A program made the translations under genes and the position numbers. 64,000 nucleotides of DNA from JAHRAW01 sp965243285. Its GTDB lineage: Bacteria; Pseudomonadota; Gammaproteobacteria; Arenicellales; Poriferihabitantaceae. Numbering within the stretch: position 1 is the stretch's first letter; the number at the start of each line of letters is the position of its first letter. The notes under the pieces were generated by a model, which was not told the origin of the DNA, ran no database searches, and was given only the letters and a program-made list of their open reading frames with translations. This document shows positions 18,129 to 26,893 of this stretch, piece after piece. The stretch is taken from the NCBI GenBank assembly GCA_965243285.1, contig OZ251537.1:124001-188000 (forward strand), written 5' to 3'.

Positions 18129-20450
18129 TTACCTCACCGCGCGCCTGGCAAACCATACACCGAAGCCCCACAGCGCCAGCGCCGCTAACACCGCCAGCCA
18201 GTCGCCGTAGGCGATGTAGGGGGTGATGCCGCGGCGCGGCCGCACCTCGGCGCGCAGCACGACGCGGGTGAATTGCGGCGCCATGGCTTTGATGCCGCCG
18301 CGCCAATCGATGACCGCCGACAAGCCGCCGTTGGCCGAACGCACCATGGGGCGGGCGCTTTCGAGGGCGCGGAAACGCGCCATTTGCAGGCGCTGATGCG
18401 GCGCCAGGGAATCACCGAACCAAGCATCTTCGCTCACATTAAGCAAGGCCCCGGCGGTGCGTACTGGGCGCCGCCACAGCGCCGGAAATGCATCTTCATA
18501 GCAGATGGAGGCAGCCCATAAAACGCCGGCGGCGCGCAACGGCGCTTGCTCGGCCGGCCACGGGGTGAAATCCGACATCGGGATGTCGAGGCGCGCCATT
18601 AGCGGCTGAAACAACCACCGCATGGGCAAAAATTCACCGAACGGAACGAGGTGACGTTTGTGGTACAGGGCGATTTGGGGGGGGGAGTTGGTGGCCGGGA
18701 TGGTTTTCGTGACCGGGATGGCGGGGCTGAGCACCGCGGGTATGGCGGTGAACTGGGCGGCGGATTCGGCGACACCGGCGGATTCCGCTCCCACACCGCC
18801 GATACCAGCGATAGCTTTGGTGGATTCGGTTAAGGCGGCGATGGATTCGGCGGTACTGGCACTGGATTCGGCGGTACTGGCGGCGATTTCGGTGATGCTG
18901 GCGCTAGATTCGACAACGGCTTCCGCAGCTTCGGCGATACCGGTGATGGCTTCGCTGGCACTGGCGGCAGATTCGGCAACATTGGCGGCGGATTCAGCGA
19001 CATCGGCGGCAGATTCGACGCCCACATCGCCAGCGCCACCCACATCAACCGCAACGCCGACCACTTCGGCGCCAATATCCCCACCACCGCCAGCATCAAA
19101 CGCAACGCCGGCAACGACTTCGGCGCCAATATCCCCACCACCGCCAGCATCAAACGCAACGCCGGCAACGACTTCGGCACCAACACCGCCAGCAATTTCG
19201 ACTTCACCGTAAACCCCGTCCACCTCACCCGCCGCGCCCACTCCGCCACCCGTCACCACCGCAATACTGTTGAAATCCCGCCAGCGCCCGTCAACCACTT
19301 GGCGCGTTAGCGTGCCGAACGCGAAATCGGCGCCGTGGGCATGGATTCGCGCCATCATGCCGGCCGGCAAGCGGTCGAGGTAATCGGGCGCCGCCGCTTC
19401 CGGCCACACCACCAAATCCACCTCGGGGTGGGCCGCGCTTTGCGTCAGATAATCGTCGATAATGCGCGCCCCCATCGCCGCCTCCCACTTCAAGCGCAGC
19501 GGCACATTATTTTGCACCAAGGCGACCCCAACCTCGGCCCCGCTCGGCTGGCTCCACGCCACGCCCTGCCAGTACCCGCCGCCCAACCAGCCGCACGCCA
19601 CCACCGCCGCCGCCGCTAGCGCCGCCGGCGCACCGCCGCGCCGCCGGCCAGCGCGCACCGCCAGCACTGCCGCCGCCGCCGTCAGCGCCGCCCACATCCC
19701 CACCAAATAAACGCCACCGAGCGGCGCCCAGCCGGCCAGCGGGGTATCGAGCATGGCATAACCGCTGCTGAGCCACGGAAAACCGCCCATCACCCAGCCG
19801 CGCAGCCACTCAAAAACCACCCACACCCCCGGCATAACCAGCGCCACACGCACCGCCGCCACCCGCTCGCGATAGGGGCGATTGCCGGCCTCGCCATCCG
19901 CGCTATCGATTCGATTATTGAACATGTTGGTCAGCGCCACGCGCAAAACCGCCACCCGCTCGCGATGTACACTGCCAGCCCTGCCGCCGCCGATGCCGTC
20001 AGCCGCGCCATCACCCGAAATATTGCCCGCACTCGCATCCGAATGATGGGCCGAATGCTGGGGCGAAGGCTGAGGCGAAGGCTGAGGCGGCAGATGGCTC
20101 GCCGCACTACGCCACCCCCGCCGCCCCACGCCCGCCACAAAGCACCCTTGCGCAAACCCAGCGCCGGCCGGCACCAGCGCCAGCCCGGCCACCAGCGCCG
20201 CGATGCACAGCCCGGCCAGCGCCGGCGCCATACCGCCAAACCCATGCAAACTGACATACACCCAAGAAACGCCGCCGCCAAACAGCCCAACCCCATAAGC
20301 AAACCCCTGCCACGCCGCCGCCCGCCGCCCACTGCCGAGCCACCCCGCAAACAGCACGCCCAGGCTCAGCACATTCACCGGCCACCAGCCCAACGGCGCG
20401 AAAGCCGCCACATTAACCGCCCCCGCCACCAGCGCTAACAATATTTTCAT
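18129..20450 (-). CDS. lnt: Apolipoprotein N-acyltransferase with large in-frame insertions
   Basis: Inner-membrane enzyme that N-acylates lipoproteins. Family parts are present: N-terminal membrane segments (AFAPLGWWPVNVLSLGVLFAGW, here abbreviated to its core FAPLGWWPVNVLSL), the PGVWVVFEWLRGW and GGFPWLSSGYAM motifs, and the nitrilase triad Glu in VVWPEAA, Lys in YHKRHLVPFGEFLP and Cys in SICYEDAFPAL. The gene codes about 773 residues against 512 in E. coli. One insertion of about 70 residues splits the membrane domain. Another of about 180, rich in Ala, Gly, Glu and Ser, lies between Glu and Lys. ATG 20450 is chosen; an in-frame GTG lies 8 codons upstream. A repeat element begins at 20482, just before the gene. 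Confidence 0.9.
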   Translation of the reverse strand: MKILLALVAGAVNVAAFAPLGWWPVNVLSLGVLFAGWLGSGRRAAAWQGFAYGVGLFGGGVSWVYVSLHGFGGMAPALAGLCIAALVAGLALVPAGAGFAQGCFVAGVGRRGWRSAASHLPPQPSPQPSPQHSAHHSDASAGNISGDGAADGIGGGRAGSVHRERVAVLRVALTNMFNNRIDSADGEAGNRPYRERVAAVRVALVMPGVWVVFEWLRGWVMGGFPWLSSGYAMLDTPLAGWAPLGGVYLVGMWAALTAAAAVLAVRAGRRRGGAPAALAAAAVVACGWLGGGYWQGVAWSQPSGAEVGVALVQNNVPLRLKWEAAMGARIIDDYLTQSAAHPEVDLVVWPEAAAPDYLDRLPAGMMARIHAHGADFAFGTLTRQVVDGRWRDFNSIAVVTGGGVGAAGEVDGVYGEVEIAGGVGAEVVAGVAFDAGGGGDIGAEVVAGVAFDAGGGGDIGAEVVGVAVDVGGAGDVGVESAADVAESAANVAESAASASEAITGIAEAAEAVVESSASITEIAASTAESSASTAESIAALTESTKAIAGIGGVGAESAGVAESAAQFTAIPAVLSPAIPVTKTIPATNSPPQIALYHKRHLVPFGEFLPMRWLFQPLMARLDIPMSDFTPWPAEQAPLRAAGVLWAASICYEDAFPALWRRPVRTAGALLNVSEDAWFGDSLAPHQRLQMARFRALESARPMVRSANGGLSAVIDWRGGIKAMAPQFTRVVLRAEVRPRRGITPYIAYGDWLAVLAALALWGFGVWFARRAVR
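19065..19172 (-). repeat. 54-bp in-frame tandem duplication inside lnt
   Basis: Two identical 54-bp units (19065-19118, 19119-19172) each encode an 18-residue block containing GAEVVAGVAFDAGGGGDI. A third, diverged unit follows at each side. They form the core of the low-complexity insertion in the nitrilase domain. Confidence 0.9.
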
Positions 20451-20481
20451 AGTCTGCGGTGAAATTTTACGCACAAATTTA

Positions 20482-21236
20482 GGGAGTTATATATCTAAAT
20501 CCCCATTATTAGGTTGCTATTTGGGGGGCTTTTGATTTTGCTTTTGATTTTGCTTTTGATTTTGATTTTGATTTTGCTTTTGCTGTTGGCTTTTACTTTT
20601 GGCTTTTGCTGTTGGCTTTTGCTTTTGCTTTTGCTTTTGGCTTTTAACGTTTTACTCCCCCCCGTGCTTCATCTGGGGGAGTCAAATCAGGCGGCCTTAT
20701 CGCCTGATTTGGTGGGGGGCTGTTGATGTTAATCTTTTGGCTTTTACTTTTGGCTTTTACTTTTGGCTTTTACTTTTGGCTTTTGCTGTTGGCTTTTGGC
20801 TTTTGCTTTTGGCTTTTTGCCTTTAATCTTCACTCCCACCCGCTTCATCATGAGGGGGAGTCAAAACTGGCGGCTCTATCGTCAGTTTTGGTGGGGGGGT
20901 TTTGATCTTTCCTTGCTTTTGATTTTGAATTTGCCTTGATTTTGCCTTTGATTTTGCTGTTAACGCTTTACTCCCCCGCTTTAATGCGGAGGGAGTGAAG
21001 ATTAAAAGCCAAAGCCAAATCAACAACCGAATCAAAAACAACGACGAAATCAACATCAACATCAACATCAACATCAACATCAACATCAAAATCAAAATCA
21101 AACGCACCCCCCACCAAAACTGGCGATGAAACCGCCAGTTTTGGCTCCCCCCTAAAAAGATAGGGTGGAGTAAAGCGTTAACATCAAAAGCAAGATCAAA
21201 AGCCAACCCACCGTGCAGATTTGGATATATAAATCC
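20482..21236. mobile_element. Composite block of repeat elements upstream of lnt
   Basis: The block begins with a variant left end (GGGAGTTATATATCTAAATC at 20482) and has a right end at about 21213-21236 (CCGTGCAGATTTGGATATAT). Between are several cores: hairpin pairs at about 20645-20715 (CAAATCAGGCG type), 20829-20900 (CAAAACTGGCG type), 20968-21000 (CTCCCCCGC-TTTAAT-GCGGAGGGAG) and an inverted one at 21105-21175. They are joined by TTTTGN or CAAAAN arms. The 8-bp flanks do not match, so this is a rearranged composite, not one insertion. It occupies the place of ybeX/corC. Confidence 0.7.
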
Positions 21237-21455
21237 CAGCAAAAACCGCAGCATTTGTGATAAATACCACTCCAAAAACCCGCCGCTTACATCAATATGC
21301 GCGCCTAGGGAAGTGATTAGCGCATGGACGCGCTTAAATTTTGCGGCTTCTAAATCGACTGGCCCCTAAATCGACTGGCCCCTGATTTGCGGTAGTTACC
21401 TCACCGCCCATGAGGGCAAGTCGACAAAACGGCGGCAATTTCGATGGCAAATTTA
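21133..21455. repeat. Segmental duplication, copy A
   Basis: A stretch starting at CGCCAGTTTTGGCTCCCCCC and ending near TCGATGGCAAATTTAGC is nearly identical to 21862-22203. It includes the right end of a repeat element plus about 220 bp of non-element sequence, in which the unit CCCCTAAATCGACTGG occurs twice. Confidence 0.85.
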
Positions 21456-21623
21456 GCACTCAAACTAAAAGGTGAGACGCAGTTTTTCGCGGAAATGCGG
21501 GGTTTGGCGACAATGCAAGTTTGCTAACCATCCAAACCGCGATAAAACCAACATTTAAGGACAATTCGGCAACAAATCGTCTTTTTTTGGGGATTTGCCG
21601 GCCGATTTCGCCAAATTTGATGA

Positions 21624-21806
21624 GGGGGTTGATCTGGCTTTTGCTTTTGCTTTTGCTTTTGCTTTTGCTTTTGCTTTTGCTTTTGCTTTTGCTTTTGCTT
21701 TGGATTTTGGCTTTCGCTTTTGCTTTTGCTTTTGCTTTGGATTTTGGCTTTCGCTTTTGCTTTTGCTTTTGCTTTGGATTTTGGCTTTCGCTTTTGCTTT
21801 TGCTTT
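21624..21806. repeat. Long TTTTGC hexamer tract
   Basis: More than twenty near-perfect TTTTGC units are interrupted three times by GGATTTTGGCTTTCGC. The tract is strictly pyrimidine/G on the + strand and forms the left arm of the next core at 21815-21900. Open frames reading FAFAFA or KAKAKA here are artefacts of the hexamer. Confidence 0.9.
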
Positions 21807-21861
21807 TAATCTTCACTCCCCCCGCTTCATCATGAGGGGGAGTCAAAACTGGCGGCTCTAT

Positions 21862-22203
21862 CGCCAGTTTTGACTCCCCCCTAAAAAGATAGGGTGGAGC
21901 AAAGCGTTAACATCAAAAGCAAGATCAAAAGCCAACCCACCGTGCAGATTTGGATATATAAACCCCAGCAAAAACCGCAGCATTTGTGATAAATACCACT
22001 CCAAAAACCCGCCGCTTATATCAATATGCGCGCCTAGGGAAGTGATTAGCGCATGGACGCGCTTAAATTTTGCGGCTTCTAAATCGATTGGCCCCTAAAT
22101 AGACTGGCCCCTAAATAGACTTACCCCTGATTTGCGGTAGTTACCTCACCGCCCATGAGGGGGAATCGGCGAGGCGGCGATAATTTCGATGGCGCGTTTA
22201 GCC
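21862..22203. repeat. Segmental duplication, copy B
   Basis: Near-identical partner of 21133-21455. The internal unit CCCCTAAATNGACTGG occurs three times here, against two in copy A, so the unit number has changed since duplication. The copy ends 13 bp before the ybeY stop codon. Confidence 0.85.
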
Positions 22204-22216
22204 GTCACATCGGGCA

Positions 22217-22777
22217 TTAACCGGGCGGTGTGGGCGGCAAAGTGGCATCAACATGCCAATCGCCGGGGTCTAGGCGGGTTAGCAGGGCGCGTTCTAACGC
22301 TTCCATGCGCATCGCTTGGGCGCGGCGTTGGTGGTCGAAGCCGCATAAATGCAAGATGCCGTGGATAACCATGTGCGCCCAGTGCGCCATGGGCGGTTTG
22401 CCGAGCGCGGCCGCCTGCGCCGCCACTACGGGCGCGCAAATCACCACATCGCCTAAAATATCTACGGCCACGCCCGGTGGCGCATCGAAGGGAAAGGACA
22501 ACACATTGGTGGCGCCGGTTTTGCCGCGATAGCGCGCATTGAGAGCCGCCATCTCGGCGTTATCGACCATGCGCACGGTCAATTCCCCGCCGCGACCGCC
22601 GGCATCCACCGCCGCCGCCGCCCAGGCGCGCACTTGCGCTAAGCACGGCGCATCATGGTGGTTAGCGAGTTGGTTTTGCAGCGCCAGCGACAGCGCAGAT
22701 TGCTCCGCCAGCGCGGGTTTGGTGGATGAATCTGGCTTGGTCACGGATTTGGGCGATGGTTTAGATGATGGATTCAA
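22217..22777 (-). CDS. ybeY: Endoribonuclease YbeY
   Basis: Zinc-dependent RNase acting in 16S rRNA maturation and ribosome quality control. The metal site HGILHLCGFDH is complete, and the family block GKTGATNVLSFPFD precedes it, with LGDVVICAPVV between. The product is 186 residues; the first 25 (Ser/Lys/Pro-rich) exceed the usual start and are encoded by sequence that is duplicated upstream (22947-23012), so the true start may lie further in. It follows phoH on the same strand, as in E. coli, but the next gene ybeX is missing before lnt. Confidence 0.92.
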   Translation of the reverse strand: MNPSSKPSPKSVTKPDSSTKPALAEQSALSLALQNQLANHHDAPCLAQVRAWAAAAVDAGGRGGELTVRMVDNAEMAALNARYRGKTGATNVLSFPFDAPPGVAVDILGDVVICAPVVAAQAAALGKPPMAHWAHMVIHGILHLCGFDHQRRAQAMRMEALERALLTRLDPGDWHVDATLPPTPPG

Positions 22778-23012
22778 GCCGGTCGGGTTAAGCCAATCGC
22801 CGGCGGTTTATAAACATCGAATTGTCCGCTGAAAAACCGGTGGCGCGCCGCATTTGGGGCAAAACGAGTGGAAATGCGCCCGGTTTGCCCATCAACACCC
22901 CACCGCGGGTTTTATCGTTGAATCTGGTTTGGGCGATGGTTTGGATGATGGTTTAGATGATGGATTCAAGCCGGTCGGGTTAAGCCAATCGCCGGCGGTT
23001 TATAAGCATCGA
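22755..23012. repeat. 66-bp direct repeat spanning the ybeY 5' end
   Basis: The stretch 22755-22820, which includes the ybeY start codon region, is repeated almost exactly at 22947-23012 (both contain TTAAGCCAATCGCCGGCGG). The rest of the 304-bp gap to phoH holds no other feature I can support. Confidence 0.85.
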
Positions 23013-23081
23013 CCACTGAGTGGGTTTTATCGCTGAATTTGATTTTGCTTACTGGCGCTACCGCCAGTTCGGGCGATAAAT

Positions 23082-24149
23082 TTACGCGCTTCGGGGGGCG
23101 CCATCGCCGAGGCGCTCATAGGCCTCGACGATTTGTTGCACCAGCGGGTGGCGCACCACATCTTGGGGCAGAAAGCGGGTGAAACTGATGCCGTCGATGC
23201 CGCGCAGCACTTGTTCGGCGTGGCGCAGGCCGGAGAGTTGGTCGCGCGGCAAATCCACTTGGGTGATGTCGCCGGTGATGATGGCGCACGAGGCGAAACC
23301 GATGCGCGTGAGAAACATTTTCATCTGCTCGGGGGTGGTGTTTTGCGCCTCATCCAAGATGACGAAGGCATCGTTTAGCGTGCGCCCGCGCATATACGCC
23401 AGCGGCGCGAGTTCGATGGTGCCGCGCGCGATGAGTTTGCCGACGCGGTCGAAGCCCAGCATTTCATACAGCGCATCGAACAACGGGCGCAGATAGGGGT
23501 CGATTTTGTCGCCGATGTCACCGGGCAAAAAGCCGAGTTTTTCGCCGGCTTCCACCGCCGGGCGTACCAACAGCAGGCGCTCGACGCGGTTTTCCGCCAG
23601 CGCTTGCACCGCGCAGGCGACTGCGAGGTAGGTTTTGCCGGTGCCGGCCGGGCCGATGGCAAAATTGATGTCGTGAGCGGCGATACGCCGCAAATACTCT
23701 CGTTGGCGCCGGTTTTGCCCGCGAATCAACTGCTTGCGGATTTTGACGACGACTTCTTCGGGGGATTCTGGGGGTTCGACGGTGGATTTGGTGGCGGAAT
23801 CGGTGGCGGAATCGGCCGTGGAATTCACCGCTTTGGCGGGTGCTTTGGCGGGTGCTTTGGCGGGTGCTTTGGTGGGCGCTTGAGCGGCGCTGCGAGTCAG
23901 CGCCAGATGTACATCCTGGGCGCTGATTGCCGTGCTTTGGCGGGCGGTCATGGCGAATAAATCGCGCAGCACGGCTTCGGCGCGCGCGGCTTTATCGCGA
24001 TGGCCGAGTACGCTGAACGCATGGTCGCGCTGGGTGATTCTCACCTTCAAGTGGCGGGCGATGTGTTGCAGGTGGGAGTCCAATTCCCCGCAAACTTGCG
24101 CCAGCCGTTCGTTCTCGGCCGGCTGCAAGCGAAAAATCACTGGATTCAA
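23082..24149 (-). CDS. ybeZ: PhoH-like ATPase (YbeZ)
   Basis: Cytoplasmic P-loop ATPase that works with YbeY in RNA processing in other bacteria. In 355 residues it has Walker A GPAGTGKT, Walker B VILDEAQNTTPEQMK and the family stretch MFLTRIGF with TGDITQVDLP. Between the N-terminal domain and the ATPase lies a low-complexity linker of (APAK) repeats followed by DSATDSATKST. The repeat is a 12-bp unit in four copies. Linker length differs among homologues, so it is probably tolerated. The gene is 75 bp from miaB and on the same strand. Confidence 0.93.
   Translation of the reverse strand: MNPVIFRLQPAENERLAQVCGELDSHLQHIARHLKVRITQRDHAFSVLGHRDKAARAEAVLRDLFAMTARQSTAISAQDVHLALTRSAAQAPTKAPAKAPAKAPAKAVNSTADSATDSATKSTVEPPESPEEVVVKIRKQLIRGQNRRQREYLRRIAAHDINFAIGPAGTGKTYLAVACAVQALAENRVERLLLVRPAVEAGEKLGFLPGDIGDKIDPYLRPLFDALYEMLGFDRVGKLIARGTIELAPLAYMRGRTLNDAFVILDEAQNTTPEQMKMFLTRIGFASCAIITGDITQVDLPRDQLSGLRHAEQVLRGIDGISFTRFLPQDVVRHPLVQQIVEAYERLGDGAPRSA
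23830..23877 (-). repeat. 12-bp tandem repeat within phoH
   Basis: The unit GCTTTGGCGGGT (+ strand) occurs three times exactly and a fourth time with two changes, in frame, coding AP-A-K repeats. Confidence 0.92.
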
Positions 24150-24224
24150 TGGGCGAATCTGGCCGGGGGCTGTTGGTTTTGGCTTTTCACTTCATGGGCT
24201 GTTGGGGGGGACTAAAAGCCAACA

Positions 24225-25676
24225 TCACCCCACCAGCAGTGTGCCGCGCAGGGAATTGGGCAGGGCTTCGGTGATTTTTAGGTCGGCGAACTGGCCGCGT
24301 AACTCGGCGCCGGCGGGGAAATTCACTACGCGGTTATTTTCCGTGCGCCCGGCCATGTGCGCCGGGTTTTTACGCGACGGGCCTTCGACTAACACGCGTT
24401 GCGTGCCGCCGACCATGGCGGCGCTGATGGCGGCCGCCATCTCGTTTATACGCTGCTGCAGGGTGTGTAGGCGCGCTTTTTTGGTGGCCAGCGGCACATC
24501 ATCGGGCAGCGCCGCCGCTGGCGTGCCGGGGCGCGGGCTGTAGATAAAGCTGAACGATTGGTCGAAGCCGATTTGCTCGATTAAATCCATGGTGGCGGTG
24601 AAATCCGCGGCGCTCTCGCCCGGAAAACCGATGATGAAATCCGACGACATGGACAAGCCGGGGCGGTTTTGTCGAACCTTGCGCACCCACTCGACATAAT
24701 CGGCGGCGCGATAGCCGCGCTTCATCAATTTTAGGATGCGGTCTGAGCCGCTCTGCGCCGGCAGATGCAAGTGGCCGACTAACTCGGGAATTTCCGCATA
24801 GGCGCGCGCTAGTAGGTCGGTGAAATCGATGGGATGGGAGGTGGTGTAGCGGATGCGCTCGATGCCGTCGATGGCGGCGACATAGTAGAGCAGCTCGGCG
24901 AATTCCATGCGCCGCTTGTCGTGGCGCGCGCCGCGATAGCCGTTCACATTTTGCCCGAGCAGATTGACCTCGCGCACGCCCTGCTGGGCGAGGCCGTGAA
25001 TCTCGGCGATAACTTCATCGAAGGGGCGGCTGAACTCGGTGCCACGGGTGTAGGGCACCACGCAAAACGAGCAATATTTGCTGCAGCCTTCCATTATCGA
25101 CACGAAGGCTTTGACGCCATCGGCGCGCGGCGGCGGCAGGCAGTCGAATTTTTCGATTTCCGGAAAACTGATGTCCACCGAATCGCGCCGCGCGTTGAAG
25201 CGCACGGGCGCGCCGCCAGCGCGGTTTTTTAGCACTTTATCGAGCATGGCTGGCAAGCGGTGCAGCGTTTGCGGGCCGAAAACCAGATCCACATAAGGCG
25301 CCCGCCGCATAATCATCTCGCCTTCTTGGCTGGCCACGCAACCGCCGACGCCGATGACCAGCGCCGGGTTGCGCGCCTTGATGCGCCGCCACTGCCCGAG
25401 TTGGGAGAACACCTTTTCTTGCGCTTTTTCGCGCACCGAGCAGGTGTTCAGCAACAATAAATCGGCGCCATCGGCCGCGCCGGCGGCCTCATAGCCGTGA
25501 CTGGCGCGCAGCAAATCCACCATGCGCGATGAATCGTACTCATTCATCTGACAGCCGAAGGTTTTGATGTGCAGCTTGTGCGATGCGGTGCCCACGGCGG
25601 GATTCGCGCGCGCCGACGCGACCGAATCGACCGGCACCGGCACCGCGACGCGAACATCCCCCATAACTTGCGACAT
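24225..25676 (-). CDS. miaB: tRNA-2-methylthio-N6-dimethylallyladenosine synthase MiaB
   Basis: Radical-SAM methylthiotransferase that modifies A37 of tRNAs. The 483 residues contain the N-terminal cluster cysteines (TFGCQMNEYDS, LLNTCSVREKA, GVGGCVASQEG), the radical-SAM motif GCSKYCSFCVVPYTRG near residue 197, and a C-terminal TRAM part. The first about 35 residues, before KLHIKTFGC, are longer than usual and contain MSQVMGDVRVAVPVP. It opens the miaB-ybeZ-ybeY-lnt series typical of gammaproteobacteria. Confidence 0.95.
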   Translation of the reverse strand: MSQVMGDVRVAVPVPVDSVASARANPAVGTASHKLHIKTFGCQMNEYDSSRMVDLLRASHGYEAAGAADGADLLLLNTCSVREKAQEKVFSQLGQWRRIKARNPALVIGVGGCVASQEGEMIMRRAPYVDLVFGPQTLHRLPAMLDKVLKNRAGGAPVRFNARRDSVDISFPEIEKFDCLPPPRADGVKAFVSIMEGCSKYCSFCVVPYTRGTEFSRPFDEVIAEIHGLAQQGVREVNLLGQNVNGYRGARHDKRRMEFAELLYYVAAIDGIERIRYTTSHPIDFTDLLARAYAEIPELVGHLHLPAQSGSDRILKLMKRGYRAADYVEWVRKVRQNRPGLSMSSDFIIGFPGESAADFTATMDLIEQIGFDQSFSFIYSPRPGTPAAALPDDVPLATKKARLHTLQQRINEMAAAISAAMVGGTQRVLVEGPSRKNPAHMAGRTENNRVVNFPAGAELRGQFADLKITEALPNSLRGTLLVG

Positions 25677-25689
25677 GACTGCGGCGGCG

Positions 25690-26367
25690 TTATTCCGCCA
25701 GCATCTCGGCTTTGAGAATGGTCACGGCCTCTTTAGGAACATCACCATGCCCGCCCGATTGGCCGGTGGCGACGGCGCCGATTTTTTCCACCACCTCCAT
25801 GCCGCTGGTCACTTGCGCAAACACGGCGTAGCCCCAGCCTTGGGAGGTTTTGGCGGTGTGGTCGAGAAAGGTGTTGTCTTTTAAGTTGATAAAAAACTGC
25901 GAGGAGGCGGAATCGGGGTCTGAAGTGCGCGCCATGGCGAGCGACCCGGCGACATTTTTCAGCCCATTATCGGCCTCGTTTTTGATCGGCGGACGGCCGG
26001 TGCGGGGCTGCATAGTGCTGTCAAAGCCGCCGCCTTGAATCATAAAATTGGCGATGACGCGATGAAAAATCAGACCGTCGAAATACCCGGATTCGACATA
26101 ATCGATAAAATTTTGCGCGGTTATGGGCGCCGCTTCAGAGTTGAGTTCGATGTCGATGGCGCCGAGCGTGGTGGTGAGTCTGAGCATGGGGTTATCTCCG
26201 GTGGTTTGGCTGTGTAGCGGCGGTGCGAAGCCGACTGCGAGCAACGCCAGCATCGCCGCTAGGGCGGCGACCGGTCGGCCGAGTCGGCGCCGGATGGCCG
26301 CGGCGATGGCGGGTTTGGTGGCCGGTTTGGTGGCGGTGGTCATGGCGGATTTGGTGGTGGATTTCAT
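25690..26367 (-). CDS. Exported cyclophilin-type peptidyl-prolyl isomerase
   Basis: Proline isomerase that assists folding, probably in the periplasm. The N-terminus has basic residues and then a hydrophobic segment (AALAAMLALLAVGFAPPLHS), which looks like a signal peptide. The catalytic domain is clear: YFDGLIFHRVIANFMIQGG, SLAMARTSDPDSASSQFFIN and VFAQVTSGMEVV. The first 25 residues are a Thr/Lys/Ala-rich extension with short repeats (TKPATKPA), so a later start is possible. It is convergent with nothing and lies 13 bp downstream of the miaB start on the same strand. Confidence 0.92.
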   Translation of the reverse strand: MKSTTKSAMTTATKPATKPAIAAAIRRRLGRPVAALAAMLALLAVGFAPPLHSQTTGDNPMLRLTTTLGAIDIELNSEAAPITAQNFIDYVESGYFDGLIFHRVIANFMIQGGGFDSTMQPRTGRPPIKNEADNGLKNVAGSLAMARTSDPDSASSQFFINLKDNTFLDHTAKTSQGWGYAVFAQVTSGMEVVEKIGAVATGQSGGHGDVPKEAVTILKAEMLAE

Positions 26368-26424
26368 GGTTCAAGTCGACCGAGGTGATGGATTTTGGCG
26401 GATTTTGGCGGATTTTGGCGGATT
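26368..26424. repeat. GGATTTTGGC repeats between ppi and EVE genes
   Basis: GATTTTGGCG is repeated four times in the gap and reaches the EVE gene stop codon at its end. Confidence 0.75.
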
Positions 26425-26883
26425 TTACGCCTCGATCATGGCGTTGATTAAATCCCAATGCGCCGCTTCTACGGGCAGAATCGACAGCCGATTGCCGCGT
26501 TGTAGCAGCCGCATAGCGGCCAGCGCCGGGGTTTGCCGGAGGTGGTGCAAGGTTATCGGGGCGCGCAATTTGCTGATAAATTCCACCTCCACTAACATCC
26601 AAACTGGCGCTTTTGGGTCACTTTTGGGGTCGAAATGTTTGTCTTGCGGCATAAACGCGGTGCGGTCTGGGTAGGCGGCGCTGGCGATTTTCATGGTGCC
26701 GACGATGGCCGGCGCAGCGCAACTCGAATGATAAAAAAACGCCAAATCCCCCACCGCCATTTGGTCGCGCATGAAATTACGCGCTTGGTAATTGCGAATG
26801 CCGTCCCATGGCTCCACTTTAACGCGCGCCAAATCGTCGATGGAAAAATCATTCGGCTCGCTTTTCATCAGCCAATATTGCAT
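26425..26883 (-). CDS. EVE-domain protein
   Basis: A 152-residue single-domain EVE protein. Family motifs: YWLMKSEPNDFSIDDL, WDGIRNYQARNFMRD, GDLAFFYHSSC and the WMLVEVEF core. EVE domains are PUA-like and bind modified bases in DNA or RNA. Stand-alone copies in proteobacteria often sit beside 5-formyltetrahydrofolate cyclo-ligase and 6S RNA, as here. The start ATG 26883 is the only sensible one. Confidence 0.92.
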   Translation of the reverse strand: MQYWLMKSEPNDFSIDDLARVKVEPWDGIRNYQARNFMRDQMAVGDLAFFYHSSCAAPAIVGTMKIASAAYPDRTAFMPQDKHFDPKSDPKAPVWMLVEVEFISKLRAPITLHHLRQTPALAAMRLLQRGNRLSILPVEAAHWDLINAMIEA

Positions 26884-26893
26884 GGATTAATCC

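Noticed and set aside
20514..20905. Leu/Phe-rich open frames that look like membrane peptides
   Set aside because: Composition is explained by TTTTG repeats; three overlapping frames give similar peptides and none has a ribosome site.
21595..21873. Open frames reading FAFAFAFA or KAKAKA over the TTTTGC tract
   Set aside because: They arise because a hexamer repeat has no stops in several frames; no start signal, no family and the same effect in every arm.
20645..21900. Possible CRISPR array because of recurring similar hairpin units
   Set aside because: Spacing is irregular, units occur in both orientations, the material between is low-complexity, and no cas gene is nearby.
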